From contig OZ036007.1 in assembly GCA_964035015.1 (NCBI GenBank), positions 3,665,468-3,729,467 on the forward strand: a DNA stretch of 64,000 bases, read 5' to 3'. Below the pieces are notes generated by a model. It worked only from the letters and a program-made list of their open reading frames with translations. It did no database searches and had not been told where the DNA came from. Made by a program: the position numbers and the translations under genes. Position 1 is the first letter of the stretch. Each line of letters opens with the position of its first letter. This document shows positions 20,537-33,100 of the stretch, piece by piece. The DNA comes from Corallium rubrum. Lineage: Eukaryota; Cnidaria; Anthozoa; Scleralcyonacea; Coralliidae.

Positions 20537-20729
20537 ACATCGGATTTTCACACGGCAATCACGTAAAACAGTATTTTTTTTGTTTAACTTCTCTACTTCT
20601 TTTTAGTGTAATATAATTGTAATATATTTAATTAGTCTTATTCTTGTTAATTTCCTTAGTTATGTAAATAGTTATACTGATGATTTTACCGTGTATAAAT
20701 AAATTATGTATGTATGTATGTATGTATGT
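20537..20729 (+). other. 3' UTR and TATG tail of retrotransposon copy 3
   Basis: AT-rich, with AATAAA about 10 bases before a (TATG)n tail. The tail joins the minisatellite in the same unit register as copy 2. Confidence 0.8.
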
Positions 20730-20993
20730 ATTTGTTGCGATTTGTTGCGATTTGTTGCGATTTGTTGCGATTTGTTGCGATTTGTTGTGATTTGTTGTGA
20801 TTTGTTGCGATTTGTTGCAATTTCTTGCGATTTGTTGTGATTTCTTGTGATTTGTTGCGATTTGTTGCGATTTGTTGTGATTTCTTGTGATTTGTTGCGA
20901 TTTGTTGTGATTTGTTGTGATTTGTTGCGATTTGTTGTGATTTGTTGCGATTTGTTTGATTTGTTGTGATTTGTTGCGATTTGTTGTGATTTG
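20730..20993 (+). repeat. 10-bp minisatellite TTTGTTGYGA, block 4
   Basis: About 26 units, with one 9-bp slip near 20953, running into the assembly gap. Confidence 0.95.
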
Positions 20994-21193
20994 NNNNNNN
21001 NNNNNNNNNNNNNNNNNNNNNNNNNNNNNNNNNNNNNNNNNNNNNNNNNNNNNNNNNNNNNNNNNNNNNNNNNNNNNNNNNNNNNNNNNNNNNNNNNNNN
21101 NNNNNNNNNNNNNNNNNNNNNNNNNNNNNNNNNNNNNNNNNNNNNNNNNNNNNNNNNNNNNNNNNNNNNNNNNNNNNNNNNNNNNNNNNNNNN
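20994..21193. other. Assembly gap of 200 N
   Basis: Exactly 200 Ns separate the 10-bp minisatellite from the 172-bp satellite. A round number suggests an arbitrary scaffold gap, so true distance, and even adjacency, is unknown. Confidence 0.99.
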
Positions 21194-24100
21194 TAAATAA
21201 AGTCGTCTTAAACCTACTGTGAAAAGGAGAAGGCTGTATTTTGGCTAAAAATATTTTATTTGATTTTTGAAAAGAATCCGGAAAAAAAGGTAAAGGGGTT
21301 AGCCTTTACTTTTTGACCGATTTGGGTCACTTTTTAAACTTTTGAGTTAGGGTCAAAAACGGTTAAATTAAGTCGTTTTAAACATTCTGTGAAAAGGAGA
21401 AGGCTGTATCTTGGCTAAAAATACATTTTTGATTTTTGGAAAAAAATCAGGAAAAAAAAAAGTAAAGGGGTTAGCCTTTACTTTTACACCGATTTTGGTC
21501 AATTTTGAAACTTTTGAGTTAGGGTCAAAAACGGTTAAATAAAGTCGTTTTAAATCTTCTGTGAAAAGGAGAAGGCGGTATTTTGGCTAAAAATATATTT
21601 TTTGATTTTTTGAAAAAAATCAGGGGAAAAAAAAGTAAAGGGGTTAGCCTTTACTTTTTGACCGATTTTTGTCACTTTTTAAACTTTTGAGTTAGGGTCA
21701 AAAACGGTTAAATAAAGTCGTCTTAAACCTACTGTGAAAAGGAGAAGGCTGTATTTTGGCTAAAAATACTTTTTTTGGTTTTTTGAAAATAATCCGGAAA
21801 AAAAAAGTAAAGGGTAACCCCTTTACTTTTTGATCGATTTTGGTCACTTTTGGAACTTTGAGTTAGGGTTAAAAACGGTTAAATAAAGTTGTTTTAAACC
21901 TTCTGTGAAAAGGAGAAGGCTGTATTTTGGCTAAAAATATATTTTTGATTTTTTGAAAAAAATCAGGGAAAAAAAAAGTAAAGGGGTTAGCCTTTACTTT
22001 TACACCGATTTTGGTTACTTTTGAAACTTTTGAGTTAGGGTCAAAAACGGTTAAATTAAGTCGTTTTAAACATTCTGTGAAAAGGAGAAGGCTGTATCTT
22101 GGCTAAAAATATTTTGTTTGATTTTTTGAAAAAAATCCGGAAAAAAAAAGTAAAGGGTAACCCCTTTACTTTTTGATCGATTTTGGTCACTTTTGAAAGT
22201 TTTGAGTTAGGGTTAAAAACGGTTAAATAAAGTTGTTTTAAACCTTCTGTGAAAAGGAGAAGGCTGTATTTTGGCTAAAAATACATTTTTGATTTTTGGA
22301 AAAAAATCAGGAAAAAAAAAAGTAAAGGGGTTAGCCTTTACTTTTACACCGATTTTGGTCAATTTTGAAACTTTTGAGTTAGGGTCAAGAACGGTTAAAT
22401 AAAGTCGTCTTAAAGCTACTGTGAAAAGGAGAGGGCTGTATTTTGGCTAAAAATATATTTTTTGATTTTTTGAAAAAAAATCAGGGGAAAAAAAGGTAAA
22501 GGGGTTAGCCTTTACTTTTACACCGATTTTGGTCACTTTTGAAACTTTTGAGTTAGGGTCAAAAACGGTTAAATAAAGTCGTTTTAAATCTTCTGTGAAA
22601 AGGAGAAGGCGGTATTTTGGCTAAAAATATATTTTTTGATTTTTTGAAAAAAATCAGGGGAAAAAAAAGTAAAGGGGTTAGCCTTTACTTTTTGACCGAT
22701 TTTGCTCACTTTTTAAACTTTTGAGTTAGGGTCAAAAACGGTTAAATAAAGTCGTTTTAAATCTTCTGTGAAAAGGAGAAGGCTGTATTTTGGCTAAAAA
22801 TATATTTTTTGATTTTTTGAAAATAATCCGGAAAAAAAAAGTAAAGGGTAACCCCTTTACTTTTTGATCGATTTTGGTCACTTTTGGAACTTTTGAGTTA
22901 GGGTTAAAAACGGTTAAATAAAGTTGTTTTAAACCTTCTGTGAAAAGGAGAAGGCTGTATTTTGGCTAAAAATATATTTTTTGATTTTTTGAAAAAAATC
23001 AGGGAAAAAAAAAGTAAAGGGGTTAGCCTTTACTTTTACACCGATTTTGGTTACTTTTGAAACTTTTGAGTTAGGGTCAAAAACGGTTAAATAAAGTCGT
23101 TTTAAATCTTCTGTGAAAAGGAGAAGGCTGTATTTTGGCTAAAAATATTTTATTTGATTTTTTGAAAAGAATCCGGAAAAAAAGGTAAAGGGGTTAGCCT
23201 TTACTTTTTGACCGATTTGGGTCACTTTTTAAACTTTTGAGTTAGGGTCAAAAACGGTTAAATTAAGTCGTTTTAAACATTCTGTGAAAAGGAGAAGGCT
23301 GTATCTTGGCTAAAAATATTTTGTTTGATTTTTTGAAAAAAATCCGGAAAAAAAAAGTAAAGGGTAACCCCTTTACTTTTTGATCGATTTTGGTCACTTT
23401 TGAAAGTTTTGAGTTAGGGTTAAAAACGGTTAAATAAAGTTGTTTTAAACCTTCTGTGAAAAGGAGAAGGCTGTATTTTGGCTAAAAATACATTTTTGAT
23501 TTTTGTAAAAAAATCAGGAAAAAAAAAAGTAAAGGGGTTAGCCTTTACTTTTACACCGATTTTGGTCAATTTTGAAACTTTTGAGTTAGGGTCAAAAAGG
23601 TTAAATAAAGTCGTCTTAAAGCTACTGTGTAAAGGAGAGGGCTGTATTTTGGCTAAAAATATATTTTTTGATTTTTTGAAAAAAAATCAGGGGAAAAAAA
23701 GGTAAAGGGGTTAGCCTTTACTTTTACACCGATTTTGGTCACTTTTGAAACTTTTGAGTTAGGGTCAAAAACGGTTAAATAAAGTCGTTTTAAATCTTCT
23801 GTGAAAAGGAGAAGGCGGTATTTTGGCTAAAAATATATTTTTTGATTTTTTGAAAAAAATCAGGGGAAAAAAAAGTAAAGGGGTTAGCCTTTACTTTTTG
23901 ACCGATTTTGCTCACTTTTTAAACTTTTGAGTTAGGGTCAAAAACGGTTAAATAAAGTCGTTTTAAATCTTCTGTGAAAAGGAGAAGGCGGTATTTTGGC
24001 TAAAAATATATTTTTTGATTTTTTGAAAAAAATCAGGGGAAAAAAAAGTAAAGGGGTTAGCCTTTACTTTTTGACCGATTTTGCTCACTTTTTAAACTTT

Positions 24101-27100
24101 TGAGTTAGGGTCAAAAACGGTTAAATAAAGTCGTCTTAAACCTACTGTGAAAAGGAGAAGGCTGTATTTTGGCTAAAAATACGTTTTTTGATTTTTTGAA
24201 AATAATCCGGAAAAAAAAGTAAAGGGTAACCCCTTTACTTTTTGATCGATTTTGGTCACTTTTGAAAGTTTTGAGTTAGGGTTAAAAACGGTTAAATAAA
24301 GTTGTTTTAAACCTTCTGTGAAAAGGAGAAGGCTGTATTTTGGCTAAAAATACATTTTTGATTTTTGGAAAAAAATCAGGAAAAAAAAAGTAAAGGGGTT
24401 AGCCTTTACTTTTACACCGATTTTGGTCAATTTTGAAACTTTTGAGTTAGGGTCAAGAACGGTTAAATAAAGTCGTCTTAAAGCTACTGTGAAAAGGAGA
24501 GGGCTGTATTTTGGCTAAAAATATATTTTTTGATTTTTTGAAAAAAAATCAGGGGAAAAAAAGGTAAAGGGGTTAGCCTTTACTTTTACACCGATTTTGG
24601 TCACTTTTGAAACTTTTGAGTTAGGGTCAAAAACGGTTAAATAAAGTCGTTTTAAATCTTCTGTGAAAAGGAGAAGGCTGTATTTTGGCTAAAAATATAT
24701 TTTTTGATTTTTTGAAAAAAATCAGGGGAAAAAAAGTAAAGGGGTTAGCCTTTACTTTTTCACCGATTTTGGTCAATTTTGAAACTTTTGAGTTAGGGTC
24801 AAAAACGGTTAAATAAAGTCGTCTTAAACCTTCTGTGAAAAGGAGAAGGCTGTATTTTGGCTAAAAATATATTTTTTGATTTTTTGAAAATAATCCGGAA
24901 AAAAAAAGTAAAGGGTAACCCCTTTACTTTTTGATCGATTTTGGTCACTTTTGGAACTTTTGAGTTAGGGTCAAAAACGGTTAAATTAAGTCGTTTTAAA
25001 CATTCTGTGAAAAGGAGAAGGCTGTATCTTGGCTAAAAATACATTTTTGATTTTTGGAAAAAAATCAGGAAAAAAAAAGTAAAGGGGTTAGCCTTTACTT
25101 TTACACCGATTTTGGTCAATTTTGAAACTTTTGAGTTAGGGTCAAAAACGGTTAAATAAAGTCGTTTTAAATCTTCTGTGAAAAGGAGAAGGCTGTATTT
25201 TGGCTAAAAATATATTTTTTGATTTTTTGAAAAAAATCAGGGGATAAAAAAGTAAAGGGGTTAGCCTTTACTTTTTGACCGATTTTGGTCACTTTTTAAA
25301 CTTTTGAGTTAAGGTCAAAAACGGTTAAATAAAGTCGTTTTAAACCTTCTGTGAAAAGGGGAAGGCTGTATTTTGGCTAAAAATACTTTTTTTGATTTTT
25401 TGAAAATAATCCGGAAAAAAAAAGTAAAGGGTAACCCCTTTACTTTTTGATCGATTTTGGTCACTTTTGGAACTTTTGAGTTAGGGTCAAAAACGGTTAA
25501 ATTAAGTCGTTTTAAACATTCTGTGAAAAGGAGAAGGCTGTATCTTGGCTAAAAATACATTTTTGATTTTTGGAAAAAAATCAGGAAAAAAAAAGTAAAG
25601 GGGTTAGCCTTTACTTTTACACCGATTTTGGTCAATTTTGAAACTTTTGAGTTAGGGTCAAAAACGGTTAAATAAAGTCGTTTTAAATCTTCTGTGAAAA
25701 GGAGAAGGCTGTATTTTGGCTAAAAATATATTTTTTGATTTTTTGAAAAAAATCAGGGGAAAAAAAAAGTAAAGGGGTTAGCCTTTACTTTTTGACCGAT
25801 TTTGGTCACTTTTGAAACTTTTGAGTTAGGGTCAAAAACGGTTAAATAAAGTCGTCTTAAACCTACTGTGAAAAGGAGAAGGCTGTATTTTGGCTAAAAA
25901 TACGTTTTTTGATTTTTTGAAAATAATCCGGAAAAAAAAAGTAAAGGGTAACTAACCCCTTTACTTTTTGATGGATTTTGGTCACTTTTGGAACTTTTGA
26001 GTTAGGGTTAAAAACGGTTAAATAAAGTTGTTTTAAACCTTCTGTGAAAAGGAGAAGGCTGTATTTTGGCTAAAAATATATTTTTTGATTTTTTGAAAAA
26101 AATCAGGGGAAAAAAAAGTAAAGGGGCTAGCCTTTACTTTTACACCGATTTTGGTCACTTTTGAAACTTTTGAGTTAGGGTCAAAAACGGTTAAATAAAG
26201 TCGTCTTAAACCTACTGTGAAAAGGAGAAGGCTGTATTTTGGCTAAAAATATTTTATTTGATTTTTTGAAAAGAATCCGGAAAAAAAGGTAAAGGGGTTA
26301 GCCTTTACTTTTTGACCGATTTGGGTCACTTTTTAAACTTTTGAGTTAGGGTCAAAAACGGTTAAATTAAGTCGTTTTAAACATTCTGTGAAAAGGAGAA
26401 GGCTGTATCTTCGCTAAAAATATTTTGTTTGATTTTTTGAAAAAAATCCGGAAAAAAAAAGTAAAGGGTAACCCCTTTACTTTTTGATCGATTTTGGTCA
26501 CTTTTGGAACTTTTGAGTTAGGGTTAAAAACGGTTAAATAAAGTTGTTTTAAACCTTCTGTGAAAAGGAGAAGGCTGTATTTTGGCTAAAAATATATTTT
26601 TTGATTTTTTGAAAAAAATCAGGGGAAAAAAAAGTAAAGGGGTTAGCCTTTACTTTTACACCGATTTTGGTTACTTTTGAAACTTTTGAGTTAGGGTCAA
26701 AAACGGTTAAATAAAGTCGTTTTAAATCTTCTGTGAAAAGGAGAAGGCTGTATTTTGGCTAAAAATATTTTATTTGATTTTTTGAAAAGAATCCGGAAAA
26801 AAAGGTAAAGGGGTTAGCCTTTACTTTTTGACCGATTTGGGTCACTTTTTAAACTTTTGAGTTAGGGTCAAAAACGGTTAAATTAAGTCGTTTTAAACAT
26901 TCTGTGAAAAGGAGAAGGCTGTATCTTGGCTAAAAATATTTTGTTTGATTTTTTGAAAAAAATCCGGAAAAAAAAAGTAAAGGGTAACGCCTTTACTTTT
27001 TGACCGATTTTGGTCACTTTTGAAACTTTTGAGTTAGGGTCAAAAACGGTTAAATAAAGTCGTTTTAAACCTTCTGTGAAAAGGAGAAGGCTGTATTTTG

Positions 27101-30100
27101 GCTAAAAATATTTTGTTTGATTTTTTGAAAAAAATCAGGAAAAAAAAAGTAAAGGGGTTAGCCTTTACTTTTACACCGATTTTGGTCAATTTTGAAACTT
27201 TTGAGTTAGGGTCAAAAAGGTTAAATAAAGTCGTCTTAAAGCTACTGTGTAAAGGAGAGGGCTGTATTTTGGCTAAAAATATATTTTTTGATTTTTTGAA
27301 AAAAATCAGGGGAAAAAAAGTAAAGGGGTTAGCCTTTACTTTTACACCGATTTTGGTCACTTTTGAAACTTTTGAGTTAGGGTCAAAAACGGTTAAATAA
27401 AGTCGTTTTAAATCTTCTGTGAAAAGGAGAAGGCTGTATTTTGGCTAAAAATATATTTTTTGATTTTTTGAAAAAAATCGGGGGGGAAAAAAGTAAAGGG
27501 GTTAGCCTTTACTTTTTGACTGATTTTGGTCACTTTTGAAACTTTTGAGTTAGGGTCAAAAACGGTTAAATAAAGTCGTTTTAAATCTTCTGTGAAAAGG
27601 AGAAGGCGGTATTTTGGCTAAAAATATATTTTTTGATTTTTTGAAAAAAATCAGGGGAAAAAAAAGTAAAGGGGTTAGCCTTTACTTTTTGACCGATTTT
27701 GCTCACTTTTTAAACTTTTGAGTTAGGGTCAAAAACGGTTAAATAAAGTCGTCTTAAACCTACTGTGAAAAGGAGAAGGCTGTATTTTGGCTAAAAATAC
27801 GTTTTTTGATTTTTTGAAAATAATCCGGAAAAAAAAAGTAAAGGGTAACCCCTTTACTTTTTGACCGATTTTGGTCACTTTTAAAACTTTTGAGTTAGGG
27901 TCAAAAACGGTTAAATAAAGTCGTTTTAAACCTTCTTTGAAAAGGAGAAGGCTGTATTTTGGCTAAAAATACATTTTTGATTTTTGGAAAAAAATCAGGA
28001 AAAAAAAAGTAAAGGGGTTAGCCTTTACTTTTACACCGATTTTGGTCAATTTTGAAACTTTTGAGTTAGGGTCAAGAACGGTTAAATAAAGTCGTCTTAA
28101 AGCTACTGTGAAAAGGAGAGGGCTGTATTTTGGCTAAAAATATATTTTTTGATTTTTTGAAAAAAAATCAGGGGAAAAAAAGGTAAAGGGGTTAGCCTTT
28201 ACTTTTACACCGATTTTGGTCACTTTTGAAACTTTTGAGTTAGGGTCAAAAACGGTTAAATAAAGTCGTTTTAAATCTTCTGTGAAAAGGAGAAGGCGGT
28301 ATTTTGGCTAAAAATATATTTTTTGATTTTTTGAAAAAAATCAGGGGAAAAAAAAGTAAAGGGGTTAGCCTTTACTTTTTGACCGATTTTGCTCACTTTT
28401 TAAACTTTTGAGTTAGGGTCAAAAACGGTTAAATAAAGTCGTCTTAAACCTACTGTGAAAAGGAGAAGGCTGTATTTTGGCTAAAAATACGTTTTTTGAT
28501 TTTTTGAAAATAATCCGGAAAAAAAAGTAAAGGGTAACCCCTTTACTTTTTGATCGATTTTGGTCACTTTTGGAACTTTTGAGTTAGGGTTAAAAACGGT
28601 TAAATAAAGTTGTTTTAAACCTTCTGTGAAAAGGAGAAGGCTGTATTTTGGCTAAAAATATATTTTTTGATTTTTTGAAAAAAATCAGGGGAAAAAAGTA
28701 AAGGGGTAGCCTTTACTTTTACACCGATTTTGGTCACTTTTGAAACTTTTGAGTTAGGGTCAAAAACGGTTAAATAAAGTCGTCTTAAACCTATGTGAAA
28801 AGGAGAAGGCTGTATTTTGGCTAAAAATATTTTATTTGATTTTTTGAAAAAAATCAGGAAAAAAAAAGTAAAGGGGTTAGCCTTTACTTTTACACCGATT
28901 TTGGTCACTTTTGAAACTTTTGAGTTAGGGTCAAAAACGGTTAAATAAAGTCGTTTTAAATCTACTGTGAAAAGGAGAAGGCTGTATTTTGGCTAAAAAT
29001 ATTTTATTTGATTTTTGGAAAAAAATCAGGAAAAAAAAAAGTAAAGGGGTTAGCCTTTACTTTTACACCGATTTTGGTCACTTTGAAACTTTTGAGTTAG
29101 GGTCAAAAACGGTTAAATAAAGTCGTCTTAAACCTTCTGTGAAAAGGAGAAGGCTGTATTTTGGCTAAAAATATTTTTTTGATTTTTTGAAAAAAATCAG
29201 GGAAAAAAAAGTAAAGGGGTTAGCCTTTACTTTTTGACCGATTTTGGTCACTTTTAAACTTTTGAGTTAGGGTTAAAAACGGTTAAATAAAGTCGTTTTA
29301 AACCTTCTGTGAAAAGGAGAAGGCTGTATTTTGGCTAAAAATATATTTTTTGATTTTTTGAAAAAATCAGGGAAAAAAAAAGTAAAGGGGTTAGCCTTTA
29401 CTTTTTGACCGATTTTGGTCACTTTTGAAACTTTTGAGTTAGGGTCAAAAACGGTTAAATAAAGTCGTTTTAAACCTTCTGTGAAAAGGAGAAGGCTGTA
29501 TTTTGGCTAAAAATATTTTTTGATTTTTTGAAAAAAATCGGAAAAAAAAAGTAAAGGGGTTAGCCTTTACTTTTAACCGATTTTGGTACTTTTGAAACTT
29601 TTGAGTTAGGGTCAAAAACGGTTAAATAAAGTCGTTTTAAATCTTCTGTGAAAAGGAGAAGGCTGTATTTTGGCTAAAAATATTTTATTTGATTTTTTGA
29701 AAAGAATCCGGAAAAAAAAAGTAAAGGGTAACCCCTTTACTTTTTGATCGATTTTGGTCACTTTTGGAACTTTTGAGTTAGGGTTAAAAACGGTTAAATA
29801 AAGTCGTTTTAAACCTTCTGTGAAAAGTAGAAGGCTGTATCTTGGCTAAAAATATTTTGTTTGATTTTTTGAAAAAAATCCGGAAAAAAAAAGTAAAGGG
29901 TAACCCCTTTACTTTTTGATCGATTTTGGTCACTTTTGGGACTTTTGAGTTAGGGTTAAAAACGGTTAAATAAAGTTGTTTTAAACCTTCTGTGAAAAGG
30001 AGAAGGCTGTATTTTGGCTAAAAATATATTTTTTGATTTTTTGAAAAAAATCAGGGAAAAAAAAAGTAAAGGGGTTAGCCTTTACTTTTACACCGATTTT

Positions 30101-33100
30101 GGTTACTTTTGAAACTTTTGAGTTAGGGTCAAAAACGGTTAAATAAAGTCGTTTTAAATCTTCTGTGAAAAGGAGAAGGCTGTATTTTGGCTAAAAATAT
30201 TTTATTTGATTTTTTGAAAAGAATCCGGAAAAAAAGGTAAAGGGGTTAGCCTTTACTTTTTGACCGATTTGGGTCACTTTTTAAACTTTTGAGTTAGGGT
30301 CAGAAACGGTTAAATTAAGTCGTTTTAAACATTCTGTGAAAAGGAGAAGGCTGTATCTTGGCTAAAAATATATTTTGCTTGATTTTTTGAAAAAATCCGG
30401 AAAAAAAAAGTAAAGGGTAACCCCTTTACTTTTTGATCGATTTTGGTCACTTTTGAAAGTTTTGAGTTAGGGTTAAAAACGGTTAAATAAAGTTGTTTTA
30501 AACCTTCTGTGAAAAGGAGAAGGCTGTATTTTGGCTAAAAATACATTTTTGATTTTTGGAAAAAAATCAGGAAAAAAAAAGTAAAGGGGTTAGCCTTTAC
30601 TTTTACACCGATTTTGGTCAATTTTGAAACTTTTGAGTTAGGGTCAAGAACGGTTAAATAAAGTCGTCTTAAAGCTACTGTGAAAAGGAGAGGGCTGTAT
30701 TTTGGCTAAAAATATATTTTTTGATTTTTTGAAAAAAAATCAGGGGAAAAAAAGGTAAAGGGGTTAGCCTTTACTTTTACACCGATTTTGGTCACTTTTG
30801 AAACTTTTGAGTTAGGGTCAAAAACGGTTAAATAAAGTCGTTTTAAATCTTCTGTGAAAAGGAGAAGGCGGTATTTTGGCTAAAAATATATTTTTTGATT
30901 TTTTGAAAAAAATCAGGGGAAAAAAAAGTAAAGGGGTTAGCCTTTACTTTTTGACCGATTTTGCTCACTTTTTAAACTTTTGAGTTAGGGTCAAAAACGG
31001 TTAAATAAAGTCGTTTTAAATCTTCTGTGAAAAGGAGAAGGCTGTATTTTGGCTAAAAATATATTTTTTGATTTTTTGAAAATAATCCGGAAAAAAAAGT
31101 AAAGGGGTTAGCCTTTACTTTTTGACCGATTTTGGTCACTTTTGGAACTTTTGAGTTAGGGTTAAAAACGGTTAAATAAAGTTGTTTTAAACCTTCTGTG
31201 AAAAGGAGAAGGCTGTATTTTGGCTAAAAATATATTTTTTGATTTTTTGAAAAGAATCCGGAAAAAAAGGTAAAGGGGTTAGCCTTTACTTTTTGACCGA
31301 TTTGGGTCACTTTTTAAACTTTTGAGTTAGGGTCAAAAACGGTTAAATTAAGTCGTTTTAAACATTCTGTGAAAAGGAGAAGGCTGTATCTTGGCTAAAA
31401 ATATTTTGTTTGATTTTTGGAAAAAAATCAGGAAAAAAAAAAGTAAAGGGGTTAGCCTTTACTTTTTGACCGATTTTTGTCACTTTTTAAACTTTTGAGT
31501 TAGGGTTAAAAACGGTTAAATAAAGTTGTTTTAAACCTTCTGTGAAAAGGAGAAGGCTGTATTTTGGCTAAAAATACATTTTTTGATTTTTTGAAAAAAA
31601 TCAGGAAAAAAAAAAGTAAAGGGGTTAGCCTTTACTTTTACACCGATTTTGGTCAATTTTGAAACTTTTGAGTTAGGGTCAAAAAGGTTAAATAAAGTCG
31701 TCTTAAACCTTCTGTGAAAAGGAGAAGGCTGTATTTTGGCTAAAAATATATTTTTTGATTTTTTGAAAAAAAATCAGGGGAAAAAAAGGTAAAGGGGTTA
31801 GCCTTTACTTTTACACCGATTTTGGTTACTTTTGAAACTTTTGAGTTAGGGTCAAAAACGGTTAAATAAAGTCGTTTTAAATCTTCTGTGAAAAGGAGAA
31901 GGCTGTATTTTGGCTAAAAATATATTTTTTGATTTTTTGAAAAAAATCAGGGGAAAAAAAAGTAAAGGGGTTAGCTTTTACTTTTTGACCGATTTTGCTC
32001 ACTTTTTAAACTTTTGAGTTAGGGTCAAAAACGGTTAAATAAAGTCGTCTTAAACCTTCTGTGAAAAGGAGAAGGCTGTATTTTGGCTAAAAATACGTTT
32101 TTTGATTTTTTGAAAATAATCCGGAAAAAAAAGTAAAGGGTAACCCCTTTACTTTTTGATCGATTTTGGTCACTTTTGGAACTTTTGAGTTAGGGTTAAA
32201 AACGGTTAAATAAAGTTGTTTTAAACCTTCTGTGAAAAGGAGAAGGCTGTATTTTGGCTAAAAATATATTTTTTGATTTTTTGAAAAAAATCAAAAGAAA
32301 AAAAAGTAAAGGGGTTAGCCTTTACTTTTTGACCGATTTTGGTCACTTTTGAAACTTTTGAGTTAGGGTCAAAAACGGTTAAATAAAGTCGTCTTAAACC
32401 TACTGTGAAAAGGAGAAGGCTGTATTTTGGCTAAAAATATTTTATTTGATTTTTGGAAAAAAATCAGGAAAAAAAAAAGTAAAGGGGTTAGCCTTTACTT
32501 TTTGACCGATTTGGGTCACTTTTTAAACTTTTGAGTTAGGGTCAAAAACGGTTAAATTAAGTCGTTTTAAACATTCTGTGAAAAGGAGTAGGCTGTATCT
32601 TGGCTAAAAATACATTTTTGATTTTTGGAAAAAAATCAGGAAAAAAAAAGTAAAGGGGTTAGCCTTTACTTTTACACCGATTTTGGTCAATTTTGAAACT
32701 TTTGAGTTAGGGTCAAAAACGGTTAAATAAAGTCGTTTTAAATCTTCTGTGAAAAGGAGAAGGCGGTATTTTGGCTAAAAATATATTTTTTGATTTTTTG
32801 AAAAAAATCAGGGGAAAAAAAAGTAAAGGGGTTAGCCTTTACTTTTTGACCGATTTTGGTCACTTTTTAAACTTTTGAGTTAGGGTCAAAAACGGTTAAA
32901 TAAAGTCGTCTTAAACCTACTGTGAAAAGGAGAAGGCGGTATTTTGGCTAAAAATATATTTTTTGATTTTTTGAAAAAAATCAGGGGAAAAAAAAGTAAA
33001 GGGGTTAGCCTTTACTTTTTGACCGATTTTTGTCACTTTTTAAACTTTTGAGTTAGGGTCAAAAACGGTTAAATAAAGTCGTCTTAAACCTACTGTGAAA

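Larger units (their letters stand above)
16854..20729 (+). mobile_element. Long CR1/L2-like non-LTR retrotransposon (copy 3)
   Basis: Bounded on both sides by the minisatellite. It contains ORF1 with an esterase domain (16889-17608), ORF2 (17660-20536), a 3' UTR with AATAAA near 20697 and a TATG repeat tail (about 20704-20730) joined to TTTGTTGCGA. The ORF1 start region is short for the family and runs straight out of satellite, so the element is probably 5'-truncated. A 20-bp segment (ATGCAGAATCCC...) is tandemly duplicated at 16869-16908. Confidence 0.92.

Noticed and set aside
27040-27400. About 100-codon frames in the 172-bp satellite
   Set aside because: They occur in only a few monomers by chance loss of stops. 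Neighbouring monomers break the frame, so nothing indicates coding.
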